A DNA stretch of 34,691 nucleotides from positions 1 to 34,691 of the forward strand of contig NZ_JOAI01000060.1 of the NCBI RefSeq assembly GCF_000717715.1, read 5' to 3'. The DNA is from Streptomyces sp. NRRL B-24484 (GTDB taxonomy: Bacteria; Actinomycetota; Actinomycetes; Streptomycetales; Streptomycetaceae). Within the stretch, counting starts at the first letter, position 1; each line of letters begins with the position of its first letter. Positions 32,836 through 34,691 of the stretch are shown piece after piece. A program made the translations under genes and the position numbers. The notes under the pieces were generated by a model, which did not search any database, was not told the DNA's origin, and saw only the letters and a list, made by a program, of their open reading frames with translations.

Positions 32836-34509
32836 ATGAGAGCATTCCGCCGGAAATCAAGCTTAGCCTCCAAAGTTTCCGATCTCATATCTTCCGCCCG
32901 GCTGCAGGTAAGCAATCGCCTCACGGGCGAGGGGTTCAAGGTAGAGATCAAACCCAGAGTCGGGGACTATTTTCCAGATTTACTAATTCACGGCAGTAGG
33001 GCAATATGGGCTGTCGACTTCAGCCTCGGCAAAGGCTCGCTGCACTTTGCCTCCATCGCGCAGATATACAGCACCGTCGCGGCCCTAGAGGGGGAGCCTC
33101 ATTGGCCAGCCCCAAAGGCGGAAGGGGTAGTCCTCACAAACCGGGGCCTGGGCGGCGAAATAAATGAGGTAATTCAACAATTCAATATTCGCGCGGTGGA
33201 GGTTTCCGAGGAGGCGGCTAAGACGCCTGAGGCGTTGGCCGGTCGGTTAATCCATGCCTTCAAACTGGCCGAGGCCGAGGAGATGGCGACACCGCACACC
33301 TCTGAGCCCTCATCACAGCCATTGCCGATTGATCACGAGCGACTTTCAAACCGGTTGGAGATTGAGCTCAAGCCCTCCGCGCACCCATTGTCGCATGCGA
33401 AACGCAAAGCCATCCTAGATGACCCAGGATTCGGCCACTTCTTCACAGAGCACATGGTGACAATCAGGTGGACTGAAGGTCAGGGTTGGCACGACGCCAA
33501 GCTCGTGCCATACGCGCCGCTGGAAATTGACCCGGCCAACATGACGCTGCACTACGGCCAGTCGATTTTCGAAGGTCTCAAGGCCTACCGCCAGCCCGAC
33601 GGCTCCGTCGCTACCTTCCGCCCGGAGGCCAACGCGGCGCGTTTCCAGGCATCCGCCCGCCGCCTCGCCATGCCAGAGTTTCCCGTCGAGACCTTCATTG
33701 AGGCCGTCGACGTGCTCGTGGCACAGGACGAGGCGTGGGTGCCGAGTCAGAGTGAGCAGTCGCTCTACCTGCGGCCCTTCATGTTCGCTCTCGAGGTGGG
33801 ACTGGGTGTTAGGCCTGCCAACGACTACCTCTTCATCCTCATAGCCTCGCCCGCCAGCAACTACTTCTCCGGCGGCGTCAAGCCTGTCTCCGTCTGGCTG
33901 TCCGAGGAATACGTCCGCGCCGTCAAGGGCGGCACCGGCACTGCCAAGACCGGCGGCAACTATGCCGCCTCCCTCCGCGCCCAAGCTGAGGCCGCCGAGA
34001 AGGGCTGCGAGCAGGTGGTCTGGCTGGACGCCTTCGAGCACCGGTGGATCGAGGAGATGGGTGGCATGAACATTTTCTTTGTCTATACCGATGAGAACAG
34101 CAAGCGGCGCTTGCTCACCCCTGAGCTGAGCGGGGCACTGCTGCCCGGCATCACCCGCGACTCACTCCTGCAGATTGCCACCGACCTCGGCTACGAGGCC
34201 TCCGAGGGTCGTATCTCCGTGGACGACTGGAGGAACGACAACGCGAATGGCTCGCTGACCGAAGTCTTCGCCTGCGGCACTGCGGCCGTCATCGCCCCCG
34301 TCGGCTCGGTGAAGTCGGCCCGCGCGGACTGGACCATTGGCAACGGGCTCCCCGGCGAAGTCACCATGGAGCTCCGCAAGGCGCTGCTGGACATCCAAAC
34401 CGGTGTGGCGCCCGACACCCATGGCTGGATGCACCAAGTACTCGCGAAGGGAGTCAGGGCTGATGTCCTAGGGGCGCGGGAAGACGGCGGCGACGCAGAA
34501 GTTTCCTGA
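32836..34509 (+). CDS. ilvE-like: Restriction-endonuclease-like domain joined in frame to branched-chain aminotransferase
   Basis: This is a 557-residue frame. Residues 1-149 look like a small restriction-endonuclease-type fold: SSARLQVSNRLTGEGFKVEI, then YFPDLLIHGSRAIWAVDFSL with Asp48, Asp61 and Lys66, a degenerate PD...DxSxxK. From Met150 (ATG 33283) onward is a near-complete class IV branched-chain aminotransferase: HMVTIRWTEGQGWHDAKLVP, LHYGQSIFEGLKAYRQPDG, the PLP Lys371 in GTAKTGGNYAASL, and an end at HGWMHQ plus about 22 unusual residues. GAGG eight bases before 33283 could start IlvE separately. IlvE interconverts Leu/Ile/Val with their 2-oxo acids. The altered C-terminus and composition change suggest a recombination-made fusion. 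Confidence 0.8.
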   Translation: MRAFRRKSSLASKVSDLISSARLQVSNRLTGEGFKVEIKPRVGDYFPDLLIHGSRAIWAVDFSLGKGSLHFASIAQIYSTVAALEGEPHWPAPKAEGVVLTNRGLGGEINEVIQQFNIRAVEVSEEAAKTPEALAGRLIHAFKLAEAEEMATPHTSEPSSQPLPIDHERLSNRLEIELKPSAHPLSHAKRKAILDDPGFGHFFTEHMVTIRWTEGQGWHDAKLVPYAPLEIDPANMTLHYGQSIFEGLKAYRQPDGSVATFRPEANAARFQASARRLAMPEFPVETFIEAVDVLVAQDEAWVPSQSEQSLYLRPFMFALEVGLGVRPANDYLFILIASPASNYFSGGVKPVSVWLSEEYVRAVKGGTGTAKTGGNYAASLRAQAEAAEKGCEQVVWLDAFEHRWIEEMGGMNIFFVYTDENSKRRLLTPELSGALLPGITRDSLLQIATDLGYEASEGRISVDDWRNDNANGSLTEVFACGTAAVIAPVGSVKSARADWTIGNGLPGEVTMELRKALLDIQTGVAPDTHGWMHQVLAKGVRADVLGAREDGGDAEVS

Positions 34510-34592
34510 ACCGGCCAGGCCGGATGGCATGGATAAAGATGCTGGCCAGGAAGATGGCGACGGCCCGCTGCTGCTTGGTCGGCGGCGGCCTC

Positions 34593-34691
34593 TATTGATC
34601 CGAAACGGTAGGGGTTCTGGGTCGTTGAACACCGTGTGAGTGGACTGGTGGGGGACGCGCGGCACTTGTCGCCGTCGGCGCAGGAAGCGTT
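34593..34691 (+). mobile_element. IS630-like insertion sequence, one end (partial)
   Basis: This is the exact inverted copy of 1-99. It begins with TA (34593-34594) followed by TTGATCCGAAACGG, and reads outward into a transposase start. The two copies therefore face away from each other with the 34.5-kb segment between them. The element is cut by the window end. Confidence 0.6.
34636..34691 (+). CDS. IS630-family transposase, N-terminal fragment (cut by window edge)
   Basis: A GTG at 34636 opens an 18-codon frame identical to that at the left end (VSGLVGDARHLSPSAQEA). It continues beyond the window. The domain visible is only the segment before the helix-turn-helix of IS630-type transposases, so the call is tentative. 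Confidence 0.5.
   Translation, partial: MSGLVGDARHLSPSAQEA

Overview
The window reads as accessory DNA of a high-GC actinomycete, most likely Streptomyces or Kitasatospora. GC is very high, GTG starts are common, and families typical of that group are present: DUF4238, DUF6296, an Rpf-like muralytic enzyme with LysM, a HupS-like HU protein with a lysine-rich tail, and an XRE/TPR regulator. A tap-tpg pair, the telomere-replication genes of linear Streptomyces replicons, points to a linear plasmid or chromosome arm. Both ends of the window carry the same 99-bp sequence in inverted orientation. It starts at a TA and runs into a start codon followed by an IS630-like transposase N-terminus, so the window appears bounded by two outward-facing copies of one insertion sequence. 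The exact length of 99 bp also looks like an assembly-graph overlap.

Layout. 0.2-10.6 kb: mostly uncharacterised small genes (DUF4238 protein, HTH protein, Rpf-LysM, DUF6296 protein, MerR-like wHTH protein), with two broken genes. 10.6-14.3 kb: a minus-strand three-gene operon of nuclease-like effector, small middle component and DUF3732 ABC ATPase, matching the architecture of ABC three-component (ABC-3C) conflict systems. 14.3-18.1 kb: a secreted HNH nuclease and small hypotheticals, one interrupted by an in-frame TAG. 18.2-18.8 kb: a HupS-like protein.

19.1-25.7 kb: an XRE/TPR regulator diverging from a tightly coupled six-gene operon. It encodes an HprK-like P-loop kinase, a PEP-mutase family enzyme, a phosphonopyruvate decarboxylase split into alpha and beta subunits, a SIMIBI-type P-loop protein and a TauD/clavaminate-synthase-like protein. 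This looks like a small phosphonate-type (C-P) pathway with two unusual active sites: the mutase has EDS where EDK is expected, and the oxygenase has HxG where HxD/E is expected. A convergent murF paralogue follows and may be a self-resistance or scaffold gene.

27.2-30.6 kb: an operon of a small unknown protein, tap and tpg, with a recognisable promoter and terminator. 30.7-31.3 kb: an initiator tRNA-fMet gene and a small secreted protein. 31.3-32.3 kb: no convincing gene. 32.3-34.5 kb: a visibly lower-GC module encoding a two-TM protein and a protein that joins a restriction-endonuclease-like domain in frame to a branched-chain aminotransferase. I recognise no replication initiator, ParA/ParB, conjugation or integrase gene. 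All names come from reading the translated sequence; no database search was run.
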